This document shows positions 8,125 to 15,454 of a stretch of DNA of 18,487 bases, one piece after another; the first letter of the stretch is position 1; every line of letters starts with the position of its first letter. The position numbers and the translations under genes were made by a program. A model generated the notes under the pieces. It ran no database searches and was not told where the DNA came from. It saw only the letters and a list, made by a program, of their open reading frames with translations. The DNA is from Flavobacteriales bacterium (GTDB lineage: Bacteria; Bacteroidota; Bacteroidia; Flavobacteriales_F; PHOS-HE28). The stretch spans positions 1 through 18,487 of the forward strand of contig JADKFY010000039.1 of NCBI GenBank assembly GCA_016717305.1, read 5' to 3'.

Positions 8125-8140
8125 GGACCTTGGAAGGTCC
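8125..8140. repeat. Short perfect inverted repeat upstream of the small exported protein
   Basis: GGACCT-TGGA-AGGTCC is a perfect 6-bp inverted repeat (7 bp if the loop is reduced to two bases). It overlaps a second one, TTGGAA at 8130-8135 with TTCCAA at 8146-8151. It lies about 105 bp before the ATG at 8246 and about 155 bp upstream of the divergent OmpA gene. No T-run follows, so an operator is more likely than a terminator. Confidence 0.25.
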
Positions 8141-8245
8141 AAGCGTTCCAAATTGGTTTGGATGAAGGCCTAGGAATGAATGAGCTGGACCAGGAATAGG
8201 AGGACGGAGGGTTGGCTATGGCATTGCTTATGTTATCCGGGCAGA

Positions 8246-8701
8246 ATGAACCTGACCATCCGCTGTTCGCATTGGGTATTCCCGCTATTCTCCATCGCAT
8301 TTTCGGCGTTTTCCGCAAAGGCGCAAGGTGGGAATGCGGCTCAACCCTTACCGAACATTTCCCGTGTCTGTCTCTGGAACGCTGACCGTGACACGTGGAA
8401 GGAACTTGGCCTGAAGAAAGCCCAGATCGAACGCATGAGGCAATTGCGCCTCTTCTATCCGGCGGTGGTGGATGGACAATGGATCTTGGTGGATGATGGA
8501 GTACCAATTATCGATGAGCCACAATGGACACGCAGTGGTTCGCAGAGAAGGATCTCAACAGGTCGAGGAACTTCCGCCGCTGCCACACAGGCAGGACGGC
8601 GAGCCAAGACGACTGTTCCACAGGAAGGATTGCAGAACGATGTGCGCGAAGTGTTAACGCCCAAGCAACTGCGCAAATGGGCGCTCCTTTGTGCGCAGTG
8701 A
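8246..8701 (+). CDS. Small exported protein with a weak Spy/CpxP-like pattern
   Basis: From ATG 8246 the protein is 151 aa with a signal peptide (MNLTIRCSHWVFPLFSIAFS, then AFSAKA, cleavage near residue 26). Two short helices resemble those of small periplasmic metal-sensor or chaperone proteins: 'WKELGLKKAQIERMRQLRLFY' (about 47-67) and, near the end, 'LQNDVREVLTPKQLRKWALLC'. The 'lgL...Qi..m..lr' and 'LTPeQ..kW' pattern is seen in Spy/CpxP-type and LTXXQ proteins. The central part (95-125) is Ser/Thr/Gly/Arg-rich and looks unstructured. The match is only by eye and is weak, so the annotation should stay exported protein of unknown function. The in-frame ORF extends upstream to 8180, but that start would bury the signal peptide. 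Confidence 0.65.
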   Translation: MNLTIRCSHWVFPLFSIAFSAFSAKAQGGNAAQPLPNISRVCLWNADRDTWKELGLKKAQIERMRQLRLFYPAVVDGQWILVDDGVPIIDEPQWTRSGSQRRISTGRGTSAAATQAGRRAKTTVPQEGLQNDVREVLTPKQLRKWALLCAQ

Positions 8702-8810
8702 GTTGGACCGCACGAGATAGGTGATGGTTCCGGGAATGACGAGTGCACAATTGGTGTCCATTTCCTGATCTGTGGCGTTCATCACGGGACGGTTTGCAGC
8801 AGAAACGCCT

Positions 8811-9659
8811 ATGGATTACCTTGGCAACATGGATGACCTTTTTCGGATATTCCACGTGGACGCCGCCGAGGCGCAACGCATTACAACGTCCCCTGATGAG
8901 CCACACAGTCATGGTTTCGAGGAGCTAATCATCGGTGCGGAGGGTCAGTTGGAGCACTTCATTGATTTCCGCACATCCACGATCGATGCGCCCTTCGTCA
9001 GCTTCGTCACTAAGGGCAAGGTGCATCGACTAAAGCCTGGTGTGAAGGACGGACGTTGCGATATTCGGGTGCTGCGATTCCGTAGCGAGTTCATTCCCGA
9101 GACCACCTTCCAACTGTACGCGTTCTTCCATGAAAATGCCGACATCGCATTGCCCGACACATTCTGCTTCAAGCGCCTACTGACCATCTGCGACCTCATC
9201 GATGGAGAGATGCAACAGACCGAACCCGACCTGTCGGTGGTGCGCCAGTTGCTCGGCACGCTTTTCACTCTGATCCGCAGCGAGCACCGGCGCCAGCATC
9301 CGGATGAGGAGGTCACCACCACGACGCAGAACGAGACGTTCCGGAGCTTCCTGCAGATACTGGAGGAGAACTACCGCCAACCGCACGATGTGGAGTTCTA
9401 TGCCTCACAACTTTTCATGAGTGCGCGCAACCTGAACTTGATCACACAGCACATTCTGCAGCAGAGCGTGAGCCGCATCATTGAAACACGCAAGTTGATC
9501 GAGGCGAAGAACCTGTTGATCGGAACGGACAAGCCGGTGAGCGAGATCGGTTTCGACCTAGGCTATCAGGAGAAGGCCTATTTCACACGGGTGTTCAAGA
9601 AGAATACCGGGCAGACACCCACCGAGTTCCGAGAGGAGATGCGCAAGCTGGTGGCTTGA
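8811..9659 (+). CDS. AraC-family transcriptional regulator
   Basis: With the ATG at 8811 the protein is 282 aa. The N-terminal half is a cupin-like AraC ligand-binding domain: 'PHSHGFEELIIGAEGQLEHFIDF', 'FVSFVTKGKVHRLKPGVKDGRCDIRVLRF'. Residues ~178-282 form the paired helix-turn-helix DNA-binding domain: 'VEFYASQLFMSARNLN', then 'SRIIETRKLIEAKNLL', and the second unit 'KPVSEIGFDLGYQEKAYFTR' with the family ending VFKKNTGQTPTEFRE. A GTG at 8772 would add 13 residues that do not look conserved. The gene stands alone and converges with the universal-stress operon. It is the only specific DNA-binding regulator near the SDR/YceI promoters, whose direct-repeat sites suit an AraC protein; that link is inference. 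The ligand is unknown. Confidence 0.9.
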   Translation: MDYLGNMDDLFRIFHVDAAEAQRITTSPDEPHSHGFEELIIGAEGQLEHFIDFRTSTIDAPFVSFVTKGKVHRLKPGVKDGRCDIRVLRFRSEFIPETTFQLYAFFHENADIALPDTFCFKRLLTICDLIDGEMQQTEPDLSVVRQLLGTLFTLIRSEHRRQHPDEEVTTTTQNETFRSFLQILEENYRQPHDVEFYASQLFMSARNLNLITQHILQQSVSRIIETRKLIEAKNLLIGTDKPVSEIGFDLGYQEKAYFTRVFKKNTGQTPTEFREEMRKLVA

Positions 9660-9771
9660 GGCGAACGCATACGCAGGGTCGAGGAGCAGACACTGAGGAG
9701 AGCTAGTGCCACTGGCCAATTGATATGGGGCGCTACACTGTTGCACAGCATCCCCATGATCACCGACCGAA

Positions 9772-10590
9772 TTACGGAAGAACGACCAAAGGGATATGAC
9801 CTTCGTACACCAATTCGTTGATCAGGAACTTGCGGAAGATCTGATCGGTCAATAGACGTGAGCCGCGTTGCACAATGAGCACCTCATCCGCTCGGTCGAT
9901 CACCACTTTCTTGATGTCTTGGAAGGTATCGGACCCTTCGAAAATGGCAAAGTCCGTTTTAAGTCGATAGGCGAACAAGTCGGAAAGTTCCCGCAATTGC
10001 CTCTCGATGCCTGCGGTGCTTTCGTTGGGTGCGGCCAAGTAGAAGAAGACGATCCGCACCTCGCGATCGCCAAGGAAGTTGAGGTAATTGTTGAGTGCCA
10101 AGATGTTCAACGGATACTTTTCGGTGACCGACACATGCAAGGTGCTTTGCGTGAATGTAATGAGCCCCTTCGGCACAGCCACAATGCAGTTGCCGGTGTT
10201 GTTGATCACATCCAGCGCTACGCTGCCCATCACGAGCTGTTTCACTAGACTGGTCCCCTTCATGCCTACAAAGACCAGATCATCGAAGGGTTGTTCCAAA
10301 AGCCGCTCGAGCGTTCTTGTTAGGGGCTCATCAGAAACCGAGTAGGTAACCTTGGTTTGATCAGGAAGGTGTGCGCGGGCCAGCCGACTTAGCTTCTTGC
10401 GCGCTTCCGCATTGGTGTGTTGGGTGATCTCCCGTTTGTTGTCCACGTCCGTAAGTGCAGGGGCCACGACTATGGTCTGGTGAAGAAGCAGGATCTCCAT
10501 ATCGGTCTGCACGGCCCAATCCGCAACGTACTTGATCAGTTCGGTCGAGTTCTCTGAGAAATCTATGAGCACTATGGATCGCTTCTTCAT
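9772..10590 (-). CDS. Universal stress protein (UspA family, two-domain)
   Basis: The 272-aa protein has a UspA domain at ~1-141: start KRSIVLIDFSENSTELIKYV, a hydrophobic strand 'MEILLLHQTIVV' and the ATP-binding signature G-x2-G-x9-G-S seen as GMKGTSLVKQLVMGS (109-123), ending 'NCIVAVPKG'. The second half (145-272) repeats the fold without that signature, as in many tandem Usp proteins where only one domain binds nucleotide. It starts three bases after the stop of the antiporter gene on the same strand, so the two are almost certainly co-transcribed. Usp domains paired with CPA-type antiporters are common and are thought to tune transport; this is inferred here from position. Confidence 0.9.
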   Translation of the reverse strand: MKKRSIVLIDFSENSTELIKYVADWAVQTDMEILLLHQTIVVAPALTDVDNKREITQHTNAEARKKLSRLARAHLPDQTKVTYSVSDEPLTRTLERLLEQPFDDLVFVGMKGTSLVKQLVMGSVALDVINNTGNCIVAVPKGLITFTQSTLHVSVTEKYPLNILALNNYLNFLGDREVRIVFFYLAAPNESTAGIERQLRELSDLFAYRLKTDFAIFEGSDTFQDIKKVVIDRADEVLIVQRGSRLLTDQIFRKFLINELVYEGHIPLVVLP

Positions 10591-10593
10591 TCG

Positions 10594-12076
10594 CTATGCT
10601 GGTGTTTCGATCTGGGACTTATGAAGGCTTTGATGCACATGGACGAAATCTTCCACGCGGTCCGCTACGACCATTAATATGTCGTTCGGCTCGATCACAG
10701 TGGAACCACCCGGTCGGATGAACACATCGTCCCGCTTGATCATGACTATGAACGCCGAACGCGGAAACTTCAGGTCCACGATCCTCTTTTTCACAGCTTG
10801 GTAGTGAGGCAGGATTTGGATCTCTTGCAGGGAGGACTTAGGAAGGTCGATGATGAGCTTCTCACTTTCAGAGATCGGCTTGATCCGTTCTGGCAAGGCC
10901 ACGTGCAACCACTTGGCAACGATGCCCAGCGTTGTGCCTTGGATTAGGACGGAGGTAACGGAAACGAAGAAGACGATATTGAAGATCATCGGAGCCGTAT
11001 CTATTCCTGCGAGCAAGGGATAGGTCGCGAACACGATGGGCACCGCACCCCGCAAGCCCACCCAGGAAATGTAGAAACGCCTACGCATCTGCATTTTGAA
11101 GAAGATCAAGCTAAGGAACACGCTCACCGGTCGGGCTACGATGATCAGGAACAACGAGATCAGGAGTCCGATACCCATGTATGGGAGCACATCTGTAGGG
11201 TAAACGAGCAGGCCCAAGGTGAGGAACAGCACGATCTGCATCAACCACGCGAGACCGTCGTACATCTTCAAGATCGTCTTCTTGTGGATCAGTTCTTGGT
11301 TACCTAAGTAAACGGCACAGATGTAGATGGCCAGAAAACCGTTGCCGCCCACAAAGTCAGTTGCGGAAAAGGTGATGAACATGAGGGCGATCACCAGGAC
11401 CGGATACAGCCCTTCAAAGTCCAATTGGATCTTATTGATAATGACCTTGCTGAGTTTGCCGAAACCAAAACCGGCCAGACCGCCCAAGAGCATCTGTTGG
11501 ATAAATAGGGGGATCACCGATGCGAGATCTTGATCTTGGTTCACCACCAACGTGAGGAAAGCGATGGTAAGAACATAGGCCATGGGATCGTTACTCCCGC
11601 TCTCCAACTCCAAAGTGGGACGAAGGTTCGTCTTCAATGCAAGACTCTTGGATCGCAGGATGGAGAACACCGCTGCCGCGTCGGTGGAGGATACGATGGA
11701 GCCCAGCAACATGCTTTCATAGATCGTAAAGTCCGTAACCCACCACACGAAAGCACCCAACGAAAGGGCGGTGAGCAACACACCCAATGTGGAGAGAACG
11801 ATGCCTTTCGCGCAGAATGGGTTTCACCGCGTTCCAAGAGGTATCCAACCCGCCCGAAAAGAGAATGAAATTGAGGGCGACAACGCCAATGAACTGAGCA
11901 GCCTTGGGATCTTCGAAGTGGATGCCGCCGAGGCCGTCCGATCCTGCAAGCATGCCGATGGTGAGGAACAACAACAAGGTTGGCACACCGAATTTGTAGG
12001 AGGTCTTTCCTACAATGATGCTCACAAAGAGCAACAGTGAGCCGACCAATAGAATATTCTCGATCGTCAGGTTCAT
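10594..12076 (-). pseudogene. Monovalent cation/proton antiporter with RCK (TrkA-C) domain, NhaP2/CvrA type, frameshifted
   Basis: Two minus-strand frames make one antiporter of about 493 aa. The N-terminal frame (12076 to ~11805) gives 'MNLTIENILLVGSLLLFVSI..GKTSYKFGVPTLLLFLTIGMLAGSDGLGG..F.D...A..IG..AL..ILFSGGLDT'. It then reads one base out of phase into a second frame covering 'LGVLLTALSLGAFVWW', 'LLGSIVSSTDAAAVFSILRS' and 'ELESGSNDPMAYVLTI', the last being the Asn-Asp ion-binding pair. A dozen membrane helices follow, then a cytoplasmic RCK_C domain near the C-terminus (HYQAVKKRIVDLKFPRSAFI, 'IEPNDILMVVADR'). Removing one base from the TTT at 11806-11808 joins the frames as '..KPILREGIVLSTLGVLL..'. 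Family members exchange K+ or Na+ for H+. The ATG at 12076 and the full domain set argue for a recent mutation or a sequencing error rather than old decay. The universal stress gene lies directly downstream. Confidence 0.85.
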
Positions 12077-12206
12077 TCGCTCTACAACTTCTTGTCTTGT
12101 AAAAGGGACCGATGCTTCCGCCCGGAACCTCTTATCCGCAATTAATACGTGCCTAATTTACATCTCATGTTCCACGGTACGATATGCTTCTACTCTTTTG
12201 GAGAGT

Positions 12207-12267
12207 TTGTCCTACTCTTCTACCGGAATGTGCAACCTGCCATGCATGTGAAAGGCGGACCTTTGTA
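12207..12267 (+). promoter_or_regulatory. Promoter/activator module of the SDR gene (shared with YceI)
   Basis: The block 12207-12237 holds CTTCTACCGGAATGTG (12217-12232) flanked by related 10-mers TTGTCCTACT (12207) and ATGTGCAACC (12228), 21 bp apart in the same direction. GGACCTTTGTA (12257-12267) follows; its ACCTTTG fits the Bacteroidota -7 element TAnnTTTG except for the first T. The leader to the SDR ATG is about 35 bp. The same arrangement, with the same 40-bp offset, precedes YceI. Confidence 0.6.
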
Positions 12268-12301
12268 TCGTAACATTCAATAACCTCTAATACATACGAC
12301 A

Positions 12302-13054
12302 ATGGAACTGAAAGGACAAGCCATCATCATCACCGGCGGCGCCAGCGGCATCGGTTATCAAGCCGCATTGCAACTCGCCACCAAAGGTGCCGACCTGATC
12401 ATCGCCGACTTCAATATGGAAGGTGCGGAGAAGGTGGCCAAGGAGATCACTGCCAAAGGCGTGAAAGCCTTCGCCTTCAAAGTGGATGTATCAAAAGCCG
12501 CTGAAGTGGAAGCAATGGTGGACTTCGCCGTGGAGAAGCTCGGCACGTTGAACGGCATCTTCAACAATGCAGGCATCGGGCTGGTAAAGCCCTTCTTGGA
12601 AATGGACCCTGCCACCTACCACAAGGTGATCGAGGTGGACCAACACAGTGTGTACTACGGCATGTACTACGCCGCGAAGAAGATGGTGAAGCTCGGTACC
12701 AAAGGCACCTTTGTGAACACCGCCTCCATCTACGGTTTCCAGGCCGCTACGGGCAGCTTCAACTACAACGCCGCCAAAGCCGCGGTGGTGATGATGAGCA
12801 AGAGTGGTGCGCTTGAATTGGCCCCGCACGGCATCCGTGTGGTGGGTGTGGCCCCCGGTTTCATCAACACACCGATACTCGGCAACGATCCGGCGATGAA
12901 GAAGATGCTGGGCGATCAGCACCTGCACAAGAAGCTGATCGAACCCGCCAAGGTGGCCAGCGTAGTGGCCTTCCTCTTCACCGATGCAGCCTCGGCCATC
13001 AACGGCAGCACCATTCCGGTGGACGACGGATTCCTGATCCACAAGAACGGGTGA
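12302..13054 (+). CDS. Classical short-chain dehydrogenase/reductase (SDR family)
   Basis: This 250-aa protein has the full classical SDR plan: cofactor motif TGGASGIG (11-18), 'ADFN' after the second strand with Asp36, which favours NAD(H), 'VDVS' (61-64), NNAG (88-91), catalytic Ser142 in TASIYG, and Tyr155-x3-Lys159 in YNAAK. 'VAPGFINTPI' and 'FLFTDAASAINGSTIPVDDGF' complete the fold. The position that usually holds the structural Asn of the catalytic tetrad ('v-N-l') reads E-V-D-Q (Asp113), an uncommon change. SDRs oxidise or reduce alcohols, ketones and quinones; the substrate cannot be told. The gene is monocistronic: it has its own promoter module and a strong terminator 30 bp after the stop. 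Confidence 0.93.
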   Translation: MELKGQAIIITGGASGIGYQAALQLATKGADLIIADFNMEGAEKVAKEITAKGVKAFAFKVDVSKAAEVEAMVDFAVEKLGTLNGIFNNAGIGLVKPFLEMDPATYHKVIEVDQHSVYYGMYYAAKKMVKLGTKGTFVNTASIYGFQAATGSFNYNAAKAAVVMMSKSGALELAPHGIRVVGVAPGFINTPILGNDPAMKKMLGDQHLHKKLIEPAKVASVVAFLFTDAASAINGSTIPVDDGFLIHKNG

Positions 13055-13084
13055 CCGGCCTCACGCCCACCACACACTTGCATG

Positions 13085-13110
13085 GACCCTCGGCATTGCC
13101 GGGGGTCTTT
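13085..13110 (+). terminator. Rho-independent terminator of the SDR gene
   Basis: GACCCTCGGC (13085-13094) pairs with GCCGGGGGTC (13098-13107) as a 10-bp stem with one U-G wobble and the three-base loop ATT, followed at once by TTT. It lies 30 bp after the SDR stop. This is the clearest terminator in the window. Confidence 0.65.
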
Positions 13111-13347
13111 GCACGCACGGAGAACCAGATCACTGTATTACCACACCTAGGGCGCGATCACTTCGGCGTCTTCGCGATCCAACATTTTGAGGAGATGCGC
13201 GAAAGAACAGAACCCAACCCGCCAAACATGAATGCAATACCCGAAACCAACAGAGCTTGTTCAAGATCATCGTACGAACCGGCGAAGACCCAAGAATGGA
13301 GATCGGTGGAACTGAAGCATTGGATCGCGTCATATTTTCGGCAAACA

Positions 13348-13705
13348 ATGGCATCCTATACCACTCTCTCCGAAGCTGTGAACGACCTGCAGAAGCGCGG
13401 CTATACGGATGAACTGGAGTTCGGGGACGAATGCATTGTCTGCACCCAGAAGGGGGCCAGCATGGACCCGGAGCAGTTCCAGATCGACGAGTTCCACCGG
13501 TTCGAGGGCAATAGTGATCCCGAGGACCAGAGCATCGTTTACGCCATCAGCGCAAAGGCATCATCCGATCAAAGGCATCTTGGTCAGTGCATACGGCATG
13601 GATGCATCGAGCCTTACGCAAGAGATGGTGCGAAAGCTGGCTACGCATCCGGGCGTTGACCAAGGGCTATCCTCGGATCGCACGAAGAGCACCATCTGGC
13701 AATAG
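13348..13705 (+). pseudogene. Small phosphoribosylpyrophosphate-synthetase-like protein, frameshifted
   Basis: From ATG 13348 the frame gives MASYTTLSEAVNDLQKRGY, 'ELEFGDECIVCTQKGASMDPEQFQIDEFHRFEG', 'NSDPEDQSIVYAISAK' and then loses sense. One base out of phase from 13559 the expected continuation appears: 'HHPIKGILVSAYGMDASSLTQEMVRKLATHP', stopping at 13705. Removing one of the two Gs at 13557-13558 restores about 118 codons. The rebuilt protein matches the small (~100 aa) Bacteroidota proteins that databases often label 'phosphoribosylpyrophosphate synthetase', although they are far too short to be that enzyme; their true role is unknown. A TATTTTCG that could be a -7 element lies just 8 bp before the ATG. 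The 293 bp before this gene hold only the SDR terminator. Confidence 0.7.
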
Positions 13706-13850
13706 CCAACGTGGCATTGAGCGAACTGTAGCAGTAAACCGATTTCGTTCCCTACCGCAAATTGCACACTGGTCCACTCACGGTCAGCTGCTCTACGAAG
13801 GTCTTATCAAACGATCCGCGCATAAGTAGCGTGTGCGTTGCTTGTATGGT

Positions 13851-13911
13851 ATGTGCAACCCTTCTACCGGAAAGTGTTACCACTAACGCGCCCCATTTCC
13901 GGACCTTTGTA
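13851..13911 (+). promoter_or_regulatory. Promoter/activator module of the YceI operon (shared with the SDR gene)
   Basis: ATGTGCAACC (13851) and AAGTGTTACC (13872) form a 21-bp-spaced direct repeat around CTTCTACCGG. The core CTTCTACCGGAAAGTG (13861-13876) matches 15/16 bases of the SDR copy, and GGACCTTTGTA (13901-13911) is identical to it, at the same 40-bp offset. The YceI ATG follows 32 bp later after an A-rich leader. Confidence 0.6.
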
Positions 13912-13943
13912 ACATAAGAAGAACAACAAAAACAAAAACGACA

Positions 13944-14495
13944 ATGAACACCACAGAAACCACTGACGTACGTACAAAATGGGTCCTGGATCCCACACAC
14001 AGCGAACTTTCCTTTAAGGTAAAACACCTGATGATCGCCAATGTGAAGGGTGAATTCAAGAAGTTCGACGCCAGCATCGAAGCGGTCGGTCCCGACTTCG
14101 ATAAAGCGAAGGTGCACGCCACAATGGACGCGGCCGAGATCTTCACCAACGAAGAGAACCGCGACAAGCACCTGCGCAGCGCCGATTTCTTCGATGCAGA
14201 GAACCACCCGCACCTGGTGTTCAACAGCACCGCCATGGAGCATGTGAGTGGCAGCGACTACAAAATGACCGGCGACCTCACCATCAAAGGCATCACCAAG
14301 CCAGTTACACTTGATGTGGAGTTCGGTGGCAAGAACACCGATCCCTACGGTAATGAGAAGGCGGGCTTCTCGCTCAGCGGCAAGATCAACCGGAAGGAGT
14401 GGGGCCTGAACTGGAACGCAGCGCTGGAGACCGGCGGCGTATTGGTAAGCGACGAAGTGCGCATCAGCGGTGAAGTGCAATTCGTGAAGCAATAA
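13944..14495 (+). CDS. YceI-family protein
   Basis: The 183-aa protein is a complete YceI domain: 'WVLDPTHSELSFKVKHLMIANVKGEFKKFDASIEA', 'NRDKHLRSADFFDAENHPHLVFNSTAM', 'YKMTGDLTIKGITKPVTLDVEFGG', 'AGFSLSGKINRKEWGLNWN' and a closing 'VSDEVRISGEVQFVKQ'. YceI proteins are lipocalin-like barrels that bind isoprenoids such as ubiquinone; E. coli YceI is periplasmic and induced by base or osmotic stress. This one has no signal peptide, so it should be cytoplasmic, which is frequent for Bacteroidota copies. It is the first gene of an apparent operon with the dioxygenase and the DsbA-like gene, led by its own shared promoter module. Isoprenoid-quinone binding is inferred from the family. Confidence 0.93.
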   Translation: MNTTETTDVRTKWVLDPTHSELSFKVKHLMIANVKGEFKKFDASIEAVGPDFDKAKVHATMDAAEIFTNEENRDKHLRSADFFDAENHPHLVFNSTAMEHVSGSDYKMTGDLTIKGITKPVTLDVEFGGKNTDPYGNEKAGFSLSGKINRKEWGLNWNAALETGGVLVSDEVRISGEVQFVKQ

Positions 14496-14512
14496 AGAAC
14501 TTCGTGCGTGGG

Positions 14513-14544
14513 GGGAGGTCGGGCGCGCTTGCGGCCGATCTCCC
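14513..14544 (+). other. Strong intergenic RNA hairpin between YceI and the dioxygenase
   Basis: GGGAGGTCGG (14513-14522) pairs with CCGATCTCCC (14535-14544) as a 10-bp stem with one G-U wobble; within the loop CGC and GCG add three pairs. It is followed by ATCACC, not a T-run, so it is more likely an mRNA-stabilising or attenuating structure than a terminator. It lies 17 bp after the YceI stop and 14 bp before the dioxygenase ATG. Confidence 0.45.
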
Positions 14545-14557
14545 ATCACCGTTCAGG

Positions 14558-15451
14558 ATGCCCATGGAACGTAAACACTTTTTGAAAACACTGGCCGCGT
14601 TACCCGTGGCCGCATTAGCAATGGAACTGAAAGGACTCGCCCGTATTACTGAACCCTTCCCGATCACAGCGCGCATGCCCGTGCTCTTCCTGGGCCACGG
14701 CAGCCCGATGAACGCGATCGAGGAGAACGAGTTCGTGGCCGGCTTCCGTAAGATCGCCACAGAGATCCCTCGCCCGCAAGCCATTCTGGTGGTAAGCGCC
14801 CATTGGGAAACACGCGGCACGCAGGTTACAGCGATGGAGAAGCCGCGGACCATCCATGATTTTGGCGGCTTCCCGAAAGCCTTGTTCGAGGTGCAATACC
14901 CCGCGCCCGGAAGTCCGGAACTTGCCGAGGAAACGAGGCAATTGGTGAGGAGCACAACGGTGGGTCTCGACCAGAGTTGGGGCCTCGACCATGGCGCATG
15001 GAGCGTCGTGAAGCACCTATATCCGAATGCCGATGTGCCGGTGATCCAGATGAGCATCGACTACTCCATGTCACCTGCGCAACACTATGCACTCGCGAAG
15101 GAGATCGCCTCGTTGCGCGACAAGGGGGTGCTCATCATCGGCAGCGGCAACATGGTACACAACCTGCGCATGGTGGCATGGGACAAGATCAATGACACCT
15201 ACGCGTTCGACTGGGCGGCGGAGGCGCGTGATAAGATGAACACCGCCATTCTGGGCGGGGACCACACATCGTTGGTGAACTTCCACGCGCAGGGCCGGGC
15301 GTTCGAACTCGCCATCCCTACGGCGGAGCACTACCTACCCTTGCTGTACTCGCTTGCGCTCCAGGGCAAGGATGAGCAGGCCACCCTGTTCAACGACAAG
15401 CCTGTGGCCGGTTCTTTGACCATGACCTCCGTGAAGATCGAGAAGGCCTGA
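14558..15451 (+). CDS. ygiD: DODA-type extradiol dioxygenase (LigB superfamily, YgiD-like)
   Basis: The 297-aa protein shows the class III extradiol (LigB/DODA) signatures: MPVLFLGHGSPMNAI (His47), 'ILVVSAHWET' (His82), 'TIHDFGGFPKALFEVQYPAPGS' (His100), 'GLDHGAWSVVKHLYP' (His145), 'GSGNMVHNL' (His201) and 'PTAEHYLPLLYSL' (His258). The family opens catechol-like rings such as L-DOPA at the 4,5-bond using a metal held by such histidines. E. coli YgiD begins close to the 'MPVLFLGHG' strand. Here a leader of ~39 residues precedes it (ERKHFLKTLAALPVAALA), which resembles a Tat signal with RK instead of RR. ATG 14558 or 14564 gives the leader; an internal ATG at 14621 (MELKGLARI) would give a leaderless form close to many Bacteroidota homologues. 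The gene sits between YceI and the DsbA-like lipoprotein, with only three bases before the next start. Confidence 0.9.
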   Translation: MPMERKHFLKTLAALPVAALAMELKGLARITEPFPITARMPVLFLGHGSPMNAIEENEFVAGFRKIATEIPRPQAILVVSAHWETRGTQVTAMEKPRTIHDFGGFPKALFEVQYPAPGSPELAEETRQLVRSTTVGLDQSWGLDHGAWSVVKHLYPNADVPVIQMSIDYSMSPAQHYALAKEIASLRDKGVLIIGSGNMVHNLRMVAWDKINDTYAFDWAAEARDKMNTAILGGDHTSLVNFHAQGRAFELAIPTAEHYLPLLYSLALQGKDEQATLFNDKPVAGSLTMTSVKIEKA

Positions 15452-15454
15452 ACC

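Noticed and set aside
8730..8800. Copy of the SDR/YceI promoter module before the AraC gene (autoregulation)
   Set aside because: CCGGGAATG at 8730 and GGACGGTTTG at 8787 look alike, but the spacing (57 versus 34 bp) and the flanking direct repeats do not match.
13051..13347. N-terminal extension of the PRPP-synthetase-like gene back to 13051
   Set aside because: The extension reads through the SDR terminator, is Pro/Arg-rich and unlike the family, whose members start near 'M..Y.TL.EAVNDL'.
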